Assembly: GCF_026191185.1 (NCBI RefSeq) | Contig: NZ_JAPHOV010000001.1 | Span: 801,001-865,000 of the forward strand | Length of the DNA stretch: 64,000 nucleotides | Source of the DNA: Legionella sp. PATHC032 | GTDB taxonomy: Bacteria; Pseudomonadota; Gammaproteobacteria; Legionellales; Legionellaceae | Reading direction: 5' to 3' | Part shown: positions 55,886 to 64,000 of the stretch, piece after piece | How positions within the stretch are numbered: the first letter of the stretch is position 1 | Layout of the letters: each line of letters begins with the position of its first letter | The notes under the pieces: generated by a model | Told to the model about the DNA's origin: nothing | Databases searched by the model: none | The model's input: only the letters and a program-made list of their open reading frames with translations | Position numbers and translations under genes: made by a program

Positions 55886-56560
55886 ATGCAAGAAAGAATA
55901 GCGGTGATAGCAGCGCATCCAGATGATGAGGCATTGGGATGTGGTGGTTCCTTATTAAAATACAAACACTTTGGTCATGAAATTCATTTATTATTCATGA
56001 CGGATGGTATTTCTTCACGTTCAAACTCAACAGATTCGGAATTTTTAAAAAGAAAACATGGCTATCAAAAAGCATTAGATTTCTTAAAACCAACATCTTA
56101 TGAAAATCTCTCATTTCCAGATAATCAATTAGATCTTGTTTCTATATTAGAAATTACCAAACAGGTGGAAAAATTTATTGCAAGAACTCAACCTACTCTT
56201 ATATTGACGCATTTTTGGAACGATTTAAATATAGATCATTGTATGACACATCGAGCAGCCTTGACCGCTTGCCGGCCAGGAGCAAATAATTGGGTAAAAA
56301 AGATTTTGTGTTTTCAGATCCCATCAAGTACTGAATGGGCTATTGGAGAGCAAAAATTCAATCCTAATTATTATATTAATATTACTGACTGGATAAGTCA
56401 TAAGTTAGAATATTTAAAGTGTTATGATGATGAAATGCGTGAATTTCCTCATGCACGTTCCTACAAAAATATTATCAGCATGCACGAATATCATGGAGCT
56501 TGTGTGAATGTAAAAAGTGCAGAAGCGTTCTATCTGCTTAGAAGCCTGGATTCTTATTAG
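55886..56560 (+). CDS. PIG-L family deacetylase
   Basis: A 224-residue zinc-dependent N-deacetylase of the LmbE/PIG-L type. The metal motif AAHPDDEALGCGG is at the N-terminus, and a second conserved element HFWNDLNIDHCMTHRAA (about residue 113) contains further His ligands. These enzymes remove N-acetyl from sugars such as GlcNAc. Sitting beside an amidotransferase and a PseG-like hydrolase, it may free an amine for amidination; this is an inference. Confidence 0.88.
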   Translation: MQERIAVIAAHPDDEALGCGGSLLKYKHFGHEIHLLFMTDGISSRSNSTDSEFLKRKHGYQKALDFLKPTSYENLSFPDNQLDLVSILEITKQVEKFIARTQPTLILTHFWNDLNIDHCMTHRAALTACRPGANNWVKKILCFQIPSSTEWAIGEQKFNPNYYINITDWISHKLEYLKCYDDEMREFPHARSYKNIISMHEYHGACVNVKSAEAFYLLRSLDSY

Positions 56561-56565
56561 TTACT

Positions 56566-57573
56566 ATGAAAATATCCTTTCGAGTCGATGCTTCAGATAA
56601 TATTGGTATTGGACATTTAAAACGTTGCCAAGTATTGGCAAAACAATTTATTAAAAAGGGCAGTGAAGTTACATTTTTTAGTACTAGAGAAACACAGCAA
56701 TTCTTACCAGCCAATTCAAATGATATCCAATATCAATTTATAGAAGATTTTTGCTCCACATCTTTTTTGCAACAAGCACTAAACTCCGATTTATTTATTA
56801 TTGATCACTATGCATTAGGTATTGAATTTGAACAGGAAGTTTCTCAAAAATTAAATACTAACATTTTAGTAATTGATGATTTTAATCATAGGCCTCATTA
56901 CTGTAATTATTTATTAAATCAAAACTATGGTTTTTCTCCCGAGAGCTACAAAGGTCTAATACCTGAGTTTTGTAAACTATTTCTTGGCCCCACTTATGCT
57001 TTATTAGATGAAATATACAGTCAATGTCGTCGGGATAAATTTTTTCCAGGAAATAAGATAGAAAATATATTAATTAATTTTGGAGGTACTGATCCTTATT
57101 ATTTATGCACTTTTGCATTTGAAGCAATTAAGGATCTCGGTTACAAGAGCCGGATAGATATTGTTTTGGGACATTCTTCAGAGCAAAAAAAAGTACTTGA
57201 AAGACTTATTCAAAACACAACTCATCAAGTAGTAATACATGATTATATACCATTGGCACCGTTAATTAGCAAATCAGATTTAATTATAGGGGCAGGTGGA
57301 AGTTCTTGTTGGGAGAGATGCTGCCTTGGAAAACCATCGGTTATTATTAGTACAAGTCCAGATCAGGTGTTAGTAGCAGAGAGCTTAGATAATGAGAGCG
57401 CTTTAATTTATTTAGGGCATTATGATATGATTAGCAAGCAAAAGCTTGCCAATGCTATTTCTGAAATATCTAATAATCATATACTAAGGAACCTTATTGC
57501 TGCTAATGCTCACAAATTATGTGATGGGCTAGGGACTCAAAGATTAGTTGAGGAAATTTATGCAGAGTATTAA
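56566..57573 (+). CDS. PseG-like nucleotide-sugar hydrolase
   Basis: A 335-residue GT-B-fold protein of the PseG family that splits UDP from a 2,4-diacetamido-trideoxy sugar to give the NeuB-family substrate. It has the N-terminal VDASDNIGIGHLKRCQVLA, FGGTDPYYL and IGAGGSSCWERCCLGKPSV signatures. It overlaps the next gene by 14 bases, and the nine-carbon synthase follows. The exact sugar is not determined by sequence. Confidence 0.85.
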   Translation: MKISFRVDASDNIGIGHLKRCQVLAKQFIKKGSEVTFFSTRETQQFLPANSNDIQYQFIEDFCSTSFLQQALNSDLFIIDHYALGIEFEQEVSQKLNTNILVIDDFNHRPHYCNYLLNQNYGFSPESYKGLIPEFCKLFLGPTYALLDEIYSQCRRDKFFPGNKIENILINFGGTDPYYLCTFAFEAIKDLGYKSRIDIVLGHSSEQKKVLERLIQNTTHQVVIHDYIPLAPLISKSDLIIGAGGSSCWERCCLGKPSVIISTSPDQVLVAESLDNESALIYLGHYDMISKQKLANAISEISNNHILRNLIAANAHKLCDGLGTQRLVEEIYAEY

Positions 57574-58609
57574 GATAGGTAATCGTTATATAGGTTCAAA
57601 AAATCCATGTTATCTGGTAGCTGAAATTGGAATAAATCACAACGGAGATATGGAACTTGCCAAGCACACAATTCTTGCCGCTAAAGAGGCAGGAGCTGAT
57701 TCTGTTAAGTTTCAAAATTATAAGGCCGAAGATTTCGTAATTAATAAAGAAATAGAGTATGAATATATATCTCAGGGTAAAGTGATTCGGGAATCACAGT
57801 ATGAGATGTTTAAACGCTATGAACTCGATGCTACCCAGTTAATTGAACTTAAAGAATTTTGTGATAAAGTTCATATTGATTTTCATTCAACGCCAACGAA
57901 TAGAGAAGGTATCGAACTTCTTAAATCAATAGGTACAAAAGTTTTAAAAAACGGTTCTGATTATTTAACTAATCTGGAGCTAATCAGAGATATGGGATTT
58001 TCAGGATTACCTACTGTACTTTCTACCGGAATGGCTTATGCCAGTGAAATTGATGAGGCGGTAAGAGCTTTTAAAAATACAGGTAATACTCAGCTTATTC
58101 TTTTGCACTGTACTTCTCAGTACCCAACACCTGCTCAGGATGTAAATCTTTACAAAATTCAATCTTTAAAAAGTGCATTTGATTGCGTGGTTGGATTTAG
58201 TGATCATACCGAAGGTTCTTGTGCAGCGATTGCCTCTATTCCCATGGGGACAAGCTGGATTGAAAAGCATTTTACTTTAGATAAATCTTTACCAGGACCC
58301 GACCATCGTTTTTCAAGTTCACCTGCTGAATTTAAACAACTTGTTGACGGTATACGCTATGTAGAACAAGCTTTGGGGACTACTCAACTTGGCCCTACAT
58401 ATTCTGAACATCAATCGAGAGATAATTTTCGTTTGTCTTGTGTAGCAATAAGGAATTTATCTAAAGGTGATTCTATTAAAAAAGAAGATATTCAGTTCCA
58501 ACGTCCTGGCAATGGTATTCCACCTAAAAATATCGACATTATTCTTAATAAAATATTAAAAAAAGAAATATTAAAAGGACAATTAATTTCTTATGAGGAC
58601 TTTGCATGA
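57560..58609 (+). CDS. Second nonulosonate synthase (NeuB/PseI family)
   Basis: A 349-residue synthase of the NeuB family with VAEIGINHNGDMELAKHT, GADSVKFQNYKAEDFV, FHSTPTNREGIELLKS, IEKHFTLDKSLPGPDHRFS and a C-terminal SAF domain. The start at the ATG at 57560 is chosen over an in-frame TTG. It differs clearly from the first synthase at 31178, so it probably makes a different nonulosonate (pseudaminic- or another legionaminic-type). A GNAT gene overlaps its end by 4 bases. Confidence 0.88.
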   Translation: MQSIKIGNRYIGSKNPCYLVAEIGINHNGDMELAKHTILAAKEAGADSVKFQNYKAEDFVINKEIEYEYISQGKVIRESQYEMFKRYELDATQLIELKEFCDKVHIDFHSTPTNREGIELLKSIGTKVLKNGSDYLTNLELIRDMGFSGLPTVLSTGMAYASEIDEAVRAFKNTGNTQLILLHCTSQYPTPAQDVNLYKIQSLKSAFDCVVGFSDHTEGSCAAIASIPMGTSWIEKHFTLDKSLPGPDHRFSSSPAEFKQLVDGIRYVEQALGTTQLGPTYSEHQSRDNFRLSCVAIRNLSKGDSIKKEDIQFQRPGNGIPPKNIDIILNKILKKEILKGQLISYEDFA

Positions 58610-59064
58610 AGTATACCATACGGGAATTTAATCAGAATGATGCTGAGCTGTTATTTTCTTGGCGGAATGATCCCGTAATTTATTTGAAATCTTCTGGAAA
58701 AAAACCAGTCACATTAGACGAACACACCAAGTGGTTCAATGAAATGCTTAACTCTGATAAATCACAGATTTTTATTATGGAATGTGATAGAAAGCCTATC
58801 GGTCAAATCAGATATAATCGTAATGAAGACGACAGTTTAAAGTTATCAATATTTCTTATTCCAGAATTTCAACATCAAGGTATTGGGTCAGAACTTCTGT
58901 TGGATTCTTTTACTTTATTGAAGCAACACGATAAGCCTATAAAAATTGTAGCAGAGGTCTTGGTTGAAAATACCCCGTCACATCTTTTTTTTCAAAAACA
59001 TAGTTTCACTTTAGATACTACTTTCATTAATAAGAGTATTATTCGTTATGTCAAAATTATTTAA
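58606..59064 (+). CDS. GNAT N-acetyltransferase (PseH-like)
   Basis: A 152-residue GNAT protein with RNDPVIYLKSSGKKPVTLDE near the N-terminus and the acetyl-CoA pocket IPEFQHQGIGSELLLDS in the middle. PseH acetylates the 4-amino group in pseudaminic acid precursors. Its position after the PseG-like and synthase genes fits such a job. Confidence 0.8.
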   Translation: MKYTIREFNQNDAELLFSWRNDPVIYLKSSGKKPVTLDEHTKWFNEMLNSDKSQIFIMECDRKPIGQIRYNRNEDDSLKLSIFLIPEFQHQGIGSELLLDSFTLLKQHDKPIKIVAEVLVENTPSHLFFQKHSFTLDTTFINKSIIRYVKII

Positions 59065-59076
59065 GGTTTTTATGTT

Positions 59077-59724
59077 ATGCATGTTGTAGTCATTATCCAG
59101 GCAAGAATGACCTCCACAAGATTACCTAGCAAAATTATGCTTCCTTTAGGTGATAAAACTGTACTAGGACAAGTACTTACACGTTGTAAAAAAATTAAAG
59201 GAGTCGATGAAATTTGTTGTGCTATTCCAATTGGTAAAGAGCATGATATTTTGATAGATGAAATTAAAAAATACCAATGTACTGTTTTTAGGGGTTCAGA
59301 AAGTAATGTGCTGGAAAGGTACTACCAGGCAGCGAAAGTTACAAAAGCAGATATTATTATGAGGATTACCAGTGATTGTCCTCTTATTAATCCAGAAGTT
59401 TGTTCACAAGTATTAAAAAGGCATATTGAAAATAACTCACAATACACCTGTAATAATATGGTGCCTTCCTGGCCCCATGGTTATGACTGCGAAGTATTTG
59501 GTATAGAACAATTAGAAGATGCAATGAAATATTCCGCTCTAACAGAAGATTATGAACACGTGACTGAATGGATGCGCCGTAGCCTCAAAGTAGATAATTT
59601 TATAAATCCTGCTGGTAATCAATATCATCATCGACTGACTTTGGATACGATGGAGGATTATATTAGGCTACAAAAGATTTTTGCGGAATCATGGAGTGCC
59701 GAGGAAATAATAGAATTATCATAA
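59077..59724 (+). CDS. SpsF/PseF-like cytidylyltransferase-family protein
   Basis: A 215-residue nucleotidyltransferase-fold protein with IIQARMTSTRLPSKIMLPLG at the N-terminus, ITSDCPLINPEV, and a C-terminal EDYEHVTEWMRRSL...LTLDTMEDY (segments conserved in SpsF/PseF). It would activate the second nonulosonate with CMP. It is shorter and different from NeuA at 30477, again pointing to a separate sugar. Confidence 0.8.
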   Translation: MHVVVIIQARMTSTRLPSKIMLPLGDKTVLGQVLTRCKKIKGVDEICCAIPIGKEHDILIDEIKKYQCTVFRGSESNVLERYYQAAKVTKADIIMRITSDCPLINPEVCSQVLKRHIENNSQYTCNNMVPSWPHGYDCEVFGIEQLEDAMKYSALTEDYEHVTEWMRRSLKVDNFINPAGNQYHHRLTLDTMEDYIRLQKIFAESWSAEEIIELS

Positions 59725-59771
59725 TTTGTTTTTGTCTTGTTAACTGATGGATTTATTTGAGTAGGTTTTAT

Positions 59772-60443
59772 ATGAACACGATGATCTGGGATAATAAATA
59801 TGCTGCGGGAGAATCACTTAACAAATATCCATGGGATAAAGTAGTTAGTTTTATTTTTCGATATTACCCGCGCCATAAAAAAAGAAATGAAATAAAAGTA
59901 TTAGAAGTTGGATCAGGATCAGGTTGTAATCTTTGGTTTTGCGCTCGTGAAGGTTTTGAGTGTTATGGTGTGGATACCTCTATAGTCGCTGTTGAACATG
60001 CCAAAAACTGGTTTTCAAGAGATGGGCTTAAGGGAGAGTTTATGCAAGGTAATTTTTATCCATTAGAATATCAAGATAATTTTTTTGATTTAGTTATTGA
60101 TAGAGGTTCGTTAACTTGTGTTTCTAAATCAGACTGTGAAATTGCGCTTAAAGAAATTTATAGAGTATTAGAATCAGGAGGGTATTTTTGTTTTAACCCT
60201 TACTCTGATTTACATACATCCTTTAAGGAAGGCATTACTTTGGAAGATGAACTGACTGAAATTTCTTCCGGAACACTTACAAATGTTGGAAAACTGAAAT
60301 TTTATAACGAACAAGAAATATATGATTTAGTGCAATCAATTGGTTTCCAGATTGAATCGATAAAACACATAAATGAAGATTATTTTGAGTCAAAATCCAT
60401 AAAACATGTTCATGCTGAATGGTTTTTGATTTTAAGGAAATAA
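59772..60443 (+). CDS. SAM-dependent methyltransferase
   Basis: A 223-residue class I methyltransferase with motif I VLEVGSGSGCNLWF (about residue 43) and a VIDRGSLTCVSK motif-IV-like segment. Start at ATG 59772; an in-frame TTG five codons upstream is less likely. It is the first of two consecutive methyltransferases. Substrate unknown, probably a sugar or glycan hydroxyl/amino group. Confidence 0.8.
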   Translation: MNTMIWDNKYAAGESLNKYPWDKVVSFIFRYYPRHKKRNEIKVLEVGSGSGCNLWFCAREGFECYGVDTSIVAVEHAKNWFSRDGLKGEFMQGNFYPLEYQDNFFDLVIDRGSLTCVSKSDCEIALKEIYRVLESGGYFCFNPYSDLHTSFKEGITLEDELTEISSGTLTNVGKLKFYNEQEIYDLVQSIGFQIESIKHINEDYFESKSIKHVHAEWFLILRK

Positions 60444-60445
60444 TA

Positions 60446-61039
60446 ATGTTTAAAAACTATCATGAACGAAATCGTTTAGTCTATCTTGAAAGCCTAAGAG
60501 TTCATCGTGAGGGTCACCGGGCTGTTAATTGGGGAAGCGAAACTTCACAACAAAAACGATTTGATGTGTTAACCAAAATTGCAGATGATGTATTTGAATC
60601 CAGTATTTTAGATGTAGGATGTGGAATTGGTCATTTGGTTGATTTTATTCTTGCTCGAGGTTTTAGTGGAACATATTTGGGGATCGATCTGCTTGAAGAA
60701 ATGATAGTGAAAGCCCAATCCAGGCATCCAAAGATGAGTTTTGAAAATAATAGTATTCAGGATTACAAAGAGAAATCTTTTGATTATGTATTTATGAGTG
60801 GTATTTTTACAGTCGCAAACGAAGAGGCACTAAAATTTCTTATCATGGAAGCTTTTAGAATAGGCAAGAAAGGAGTTGCATTTAATACGTTGAGTGCGTG
60901 GGCAAATGAAAAGGATCCTGATGAATATTATGCTGAGCCTGGGAAAATCCTGAAATTTTGTTCTACACTCACCAGTAAAATAGTGCTAAGACATGATTAT
61001 CTTCCACATGATTTCACAGTTTATTTATATAAAAGTTAG
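60446..61039 (+). CDS. SAM-dependent methyltransferase
   Basis: A 197-residue class I methyltransferase with motif I ILDVGCGIGHLVDF (about residue 51) and IDLLEEMIVKAQ after it. The start ATG at 60446 lies 2 bases after the preceding stop, with an AAGGAA ribosome site within the end of that gene. It is unrelated in detail to its neighbour apart from the common fold. It could N-methylate an amidino or amino group of the O-chain, which is known to be N-methylated in some Legionella strains. Confidence 0.8.
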   Translation: MFKNYHERNRLVYLESLRVHREGHRAVNWGSETSQQKRFDVLTKIADDVFESSILDVGCGIGHLVDFILARGFSGTYLGIDLLEEMIVKAQSRHPKMSFENNSIQDYKEKSFDYVFMSGIFTVANEEALKFLIMEAFRIGKKGVAFNTLSAWANEKDPDEYYAEPGKILKFCSTLTSKIVLRHDYLPHDFTVYLYKS

Positions 61040-61042
61040 ATC

Positions 61043-61729
61043 ATGAAAGGAATGATTAGCCAACCCAGGTATTTGCCTACATTCAATTATCTGCAAAGAA
61101 TTTACCAATCTGAAATATTTGTGATACTTGATGATGTTCAGCATCAGCGTCGTTGTGTAGAGCACCGAAATAAAATAATTAATAATGCAAAGGAGTTTTG
61201 GCTTTCAATCCCTATTGAGCGCAAAAAGACAAGTAGGCCTTTAATTCAAGATATGATTATTCAATCAGACTTCATTGACGAACATCATTTAATAATAAAA
61301 CAAGCCTATTCTAAATGCAGATATTATGAAGATGATTTGTTTAAAAAAATTTATAACTTGCAGCAATTGAATTTTGTTGCTTTTTTTCAAGACAGTATAA
61401 AGAATATTTTTGATTTATTTAATTTGGCAATGCCTGAAATTATTTTAAGTTCTACTTTGAATACAGAATCTAGCGGTTCAAAAAAATTGGCTGATATATG
61501 CAAAAAAACAGGTATTGATTTATATATCTCAGGGCCGAATGGTAGGAGCTATCTTAATGATTCTGATTTTCAAAATACTCAGGTATTATTTCATGATTTT
61601 TTATTTCCAACCTACTCACAAACATCAAAAATTTTTATTCCTTGGATGTGCTGGTTAGACGGATATTTTAATGAGGGAAGAGAGTTTGTTTATAAGCAAA
61701 TTACGAAGCCACTGCGTCTCGTTAACTAA
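61043..61729 (+). CDS. WbqC-like protein
   Basis: A 228-residue protein beginning MISQPRYLPTFNYLQRIY, DDVQHQRRCVEHRNKI and ISGPNGRSYLND, a pattern of the WbqC family found in O-antigen and capsule loci. The biochemical activity is not established. It starts 3 bases after the preceding methyltransferase gene. Confidence 0.82.
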   Translation: MKGMISQPRYLPTFNYLQRIYQSEIFVILDDVQHQRRCVEHRNKIINNAKEFWLSIPIERKKTSRPLIQDMIIQSDFIDEHHLIIKQAYSKCRYYEDDLFKKIYNLQQLNFVAFFQDSIKNIFDLFNLAMPEIILSSTLNTESSGSKKLADICKKTGIDLYISGPNGRSYLNDSDFQNTQVLFHDFLFPTYSQTSKIFIPWMCWLDGYFNEGREFVYKQITKPLRLVN

Positions 61730-61798
61730 TTAGTTACCAATATTGATTTGATTCACTAGACGACTAGGATTATCATTTGCTTTTTTAAGGGAAGTGTC

Positions 61799-63436
61799 AT
61801 GAAAATTAATTGCATTATATTTGGACTAACCGGTAAAGATACATCTCCCATAGTAAGATCTATGAAGAGTCATCCTGATTTTAATAATGTTATTTGGTAT
61901 GGGGTATTTGAAGGCAACGACATTAATATTAATGAAGCTTATAAGTATGATACTGACTATGATTATTCCCTTTCACTTCCAGAGGCTTATCTCAACACCA
62001 TGCAAGAAGCCTTGGGAGACTTTTTAATTAGTTCCTCAAGAAGATCAGAAGCTCAATTTAATTCGAGAGAATATATTTTAAGTTTTAATTCAAATTATGA
62101 ATATTTTCATCAATTTGCCCGTTATTGCTATCTTATCTATAAGCTAATTACAGAAAATCATATTAATCTTATCATTATAGATACTTTTCCTCATACTAGC
62201 ATCGATATTTTACTTACCCAAGCGGCCAATTACTTTAATATAAAAACGCTTTTTCTATATCAGGCGAATATACCTAATCGCTTTTTCTATTTTTCTGAAT
62301 TGAAAAGTAAGAGACCTGATTTTTCTCTCTATTATTGCGATGAAGCAAGGCCTGTGAAAAATGAGGAAAGTAAATATAAAATCAATGAACCTAAGCAGCC
62401 TTTTTATATGGTTGATTACTCGCATTTGTTCTATGATGAAAAGAAATTTTATGACGATATAAAATCCGTATACAGATTAGAAAAAACTAAAGGTATTTTT
62501 TTCAGGATTAAAGCCCAGCTTAAACCCCAGCTTAAACCCCTTATGCAGAAGGTTAATTTCTTATTAAATCGCTTTATGCCTCGTTTATTTTCAAAGCTGT
62601 ATACAAAATTATTAGAAAATCTCATCAGAAATCTTTCAAAAGATCAAACAATTAAAAACCCAGTTCATTCAGTGAAGTTGTTTGCAAAATATTTAACAAA
62701 AAATTTTTATGATTTACCTAAGGCGGAAGCAGCGACTTCTGCCTTGCTCAAAAGTATTAAATACAGAACTTTTATTGAAACCTTGAATGCAATTTCTCAT
62801 AAGGAAGTTGATATGCAAGTGCCATATGTTTATTTTCCTTTGAATTTTCAACCTGAATTAACTACAGAATGTTTAGGTGGCTTTTACAAGGATATCATTT
62901 CGGCTATAGAGAAAATACGTGTTTTAATACCAAAGGATTGGTCAATTTATGTGAAAGAACATTGGCCACAGTTTGAATTTGCAAGAGATCCAGTTTTTTT
63001 CAAGCGCCTGCAATCAATACCTAATTTAGTTATGATAGATCGTTATTTTTCATCTCTTGATTTGATTAAAAGTTCTCAATTTGTTGCGACAGTTAACGGA
63101 ACAGCTGGTTGGGAAGCCTTACATTTAGGGAAAAATGCAGTAATTTTTGGAACCATATATTATCAAGGATTACCAGGAGCTTTTCTGTATTCGCCTGATT
63201 TAAAATTGAAAGATATTCTGCAGTTTAAAATAGATAAAGCAACACTTGAACATTCCATTAATAAACTTATTAACAGAATGGAATATGGTGTCGTTAGCTC
63301 TGATTTGTCGGCATTTGTAGAAAATTTTGATGCTTTAGAAAATGCAAAATTAGTTCGAGATTTTATTCGTAACTTTTTCTATAAGTCGGTCAAGGAAATT
63401 CATCATCATCAAGAGAATTTAATATATGAAGCTTAA
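61799..63436 (+). CDS. Large predicted surface-polysaccharide transferase
   Basis: A 545-residue AT-rich gene with VYFPLNFQPELTT, IPKDWSIYVKEHWPQFEF, and VATVNGTAGWEALHLGKNAV near the C-terminus, which resemble Kdo-transferase/KpsC- and CDP-glycerol-type capsule transferases. It shares overall style with the genes at 37801 and 50751 but is more distant. A 12-base tandem (CCAGCTTAAACC at 62515 and 62527) in the middle gives a QLKPQLKP repeat. AAGGGAAG precedes the ATG. Confidence 0.65.
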   Translation: MKINCIIFGLTGKDTSPIVRSMKSHPDFNNVIWYGVFEGNDININEAYKYDTDYDYSLSLPEAYLNTMQEALGDFLISSSRRSEAQFNSREYILSFNSNYEYFHQFARYCYLIYKLITENHINLIIIDTFPHTSIDILLTQAANYFNIKTLFLYQANIPNRFFYFSELKSKRPDFSLYYCDEARPVKNEESKYKINEPKQPFYMVDYSHLFYDEKKFYDDIKSVYRLEKTKGIFFRIKAQLKPQLKPLMQKVNFLLNRFMPRLFSKLYTKLLENLIRNLSKDQTIKNPVHSVKLFAKYLTKNFYDLPKAEAATSALLKSIKYRTFIETLNAISHKEVDMQVPYVYFPLNFQPELTTECLGGFYKDIISAIEKIRVLIPKDWSIYVKEHWPQFEFARDPVFFKRLQSIPNLVMIDRYFSSLDLIKSSQFVATVNGTAGWEALHLGKNAVIFGTIYYQGLPGAFLYSPDLKLKDILQFKIDKATLEHSINKLINRMEYGVVSSDLSAFVENFDALENAKLVRDFIRNFFYKSVKEIHHHQENLIYEA

Positions 63437-64000
63437 AAAAATAGATTTTTTAGAGTCTGCTGCTTATTCTGCTTGGCCTAAACGATTATTAGGTTTAGAT
63501 AATTGGCAAAAAAAGGAAAGAAATAATAATCAAATCTTAGATGAATATGAAAACTACTGGTATAAAAAGGCATTGTTGCTGTGGGGTAAATATAGCGAAT
63601 CAAGTAAAAATCTTTCATTAGGACGGTTTTTTAGGTTTCTTGATGAAGAAATAAAAAATCAAATAATTCAAAATAGCGAAATTTATGGTGTATCAAAAGA
63701 TGAACATTTAATCAGTATTAATCAAGAACTTTATATTACAAACTGGTCGACTTTAAATTCACTTTATGAAAACTTGCTTATTGATACTATAGCTAGCTAC
63801 ATCAATCAGTACCCATCATATAGTCTCGTGGAATTAGGATGTGGTACTGGAAAAAATCTTTTTGGTCTTTATCAAAAACTTCCTATAAACCAAATTATTG
63901 GCGGGGATATTTGTGAAAATGCATTAAAATTAGCGAATGCAGTTGCGAATCATTTTAATATCTCGGGCTGTTTTAAATTTTTTGATTATTACCAACAGGA
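63426..64000 (+). CDS. SAM-dependent methyltransferase, N-terminal part (runs off the window)
   Basis: An open frame from the ATG at 63426 to the end of the window (191 codons), overlapping the preceding gene by 11 bases. It opens with a region of about 125 residues rich in charged and aromatic amino acids (MKLKKIDFLESAAYSAWPKR), followed by methyltransferase motif I VELGCGTGKNLFGL and a GGDICENALKLANA acidic element. It would be the third methyltransferase in the cassette. The end lies outside the window. Confidence 0.8.
   Translation, partial: MKLKKIDFLESAAYSAWPKRLLGLDNWQKKERNNNQILDEYENYWYKKALLLWGKYSESSKNLSLGRFFRFLDEEIKNQIIQNSEIYGVSKDEHLISINQELYITNWSTLNSLYENLLIDTIASYINQYPSYSLVELGCGTGKNLFGLYQKLPINQIIGGDICENALKLANAVANHFNISGCFKFFDYYQQ

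Overview
The window looks like a chromosomal segment of Legionella pneumophila or a very close relative. The base composition is AT-rich. The gene order is a conserved housekeeping block (glyA-nrdR-nusB-thiL-pgpA, nadE, dnaB-alr, lipA) followed by a large lipopolysaccharide locus of Legionella type: acetimidoyl/legionaminic acid genes, the wzm/wzt ABC exporter, dTDP-rhamnose genes and a WecA/WbpL-type initiator. I assign the species from recognised protein families and gene order, not from a database search.

Layout. Positions 1-8.1 kb hold the start of an efflux adaptor, three small exported proteins (one a histidine-rich lipoprotein), the one-carbon/ribonucleotide/thiamine/phospholipid housekeeping run, an AI-2E-type permease and two outer-membrane beta-barrels. 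Positions 8.3-23.9 kb hold a Legionella-type protein of unknown function (possible secreted effector), nadE, a SWIM/SNF2 helicase between two long palindromes, a DUF2147 protein, dnaB-alr, a glycine-zipper lipoprotein, a CBS protein, a thioredoxin-like/membrane fusion, a CDGSH iron-sulfur protein, a diguanylate cyclase and lipA. Positions 23.9-25.1 kb are the most unusual non-coding stretch. A tiny GIY-YIG nuclease gene sits between inverted copies of a 43-base REP-like palindrome, followed by a five-unit tandem array (period 158 bases) of the same palindrome plus spacer, closed by one more inverted copy. Positions 25.2-27.5 kb carry a POT peptide transporter and a methyltransferase on the minus strand.

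From 27.7 kb to the window end is the LPS region. A tightly overlapping operon (amidotransferase, HisF-like, HisH-like, neuA, neuB, neuC, neuD, CBS-aminotransferase, wzm, wzt) makes and exports a nonulosonic-acid O-chain, very probably the 5-acetimidoyl legionaminic acid polymer of Legionella. It is followed by a predicted transferase, rmlC-rmlD-rmlB, an exported beta-helix protein, pgi, rmlA, a sugar-nucleotide reductase/epimerase and a polyprenyl-phosphate sugar-1-phosphate transferase (dTDP-rhamnose and core/linker synthesis). A minus-strand MBOAT/SGNH pair probably O-acylates the polymer. The last 13 kb is very AT-rich and looks like a strain-variable cassette. It has a second amidotransferase and a second set of nonulosonate-type genes (acetyltransferase, PIG-L deacetylase, PseG-like, NeuB-like, GNAT, SpsF/PseF-like), three methyltransferases, a WbqC-like protein and two more large predicted transferases.

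The points most worth following up are: the palindrome-bracketed GIY-YIG unit and its tandem array as a candidate minimal mobile element; a run of ten G residues inside an LPS gene (51129-51138), a strong candidate for on/off phase variation; a second, apparently incomplete nonulosonate module; and a family of paralogous large surface-glycan transferases, one with an internal 44-residue duplication.
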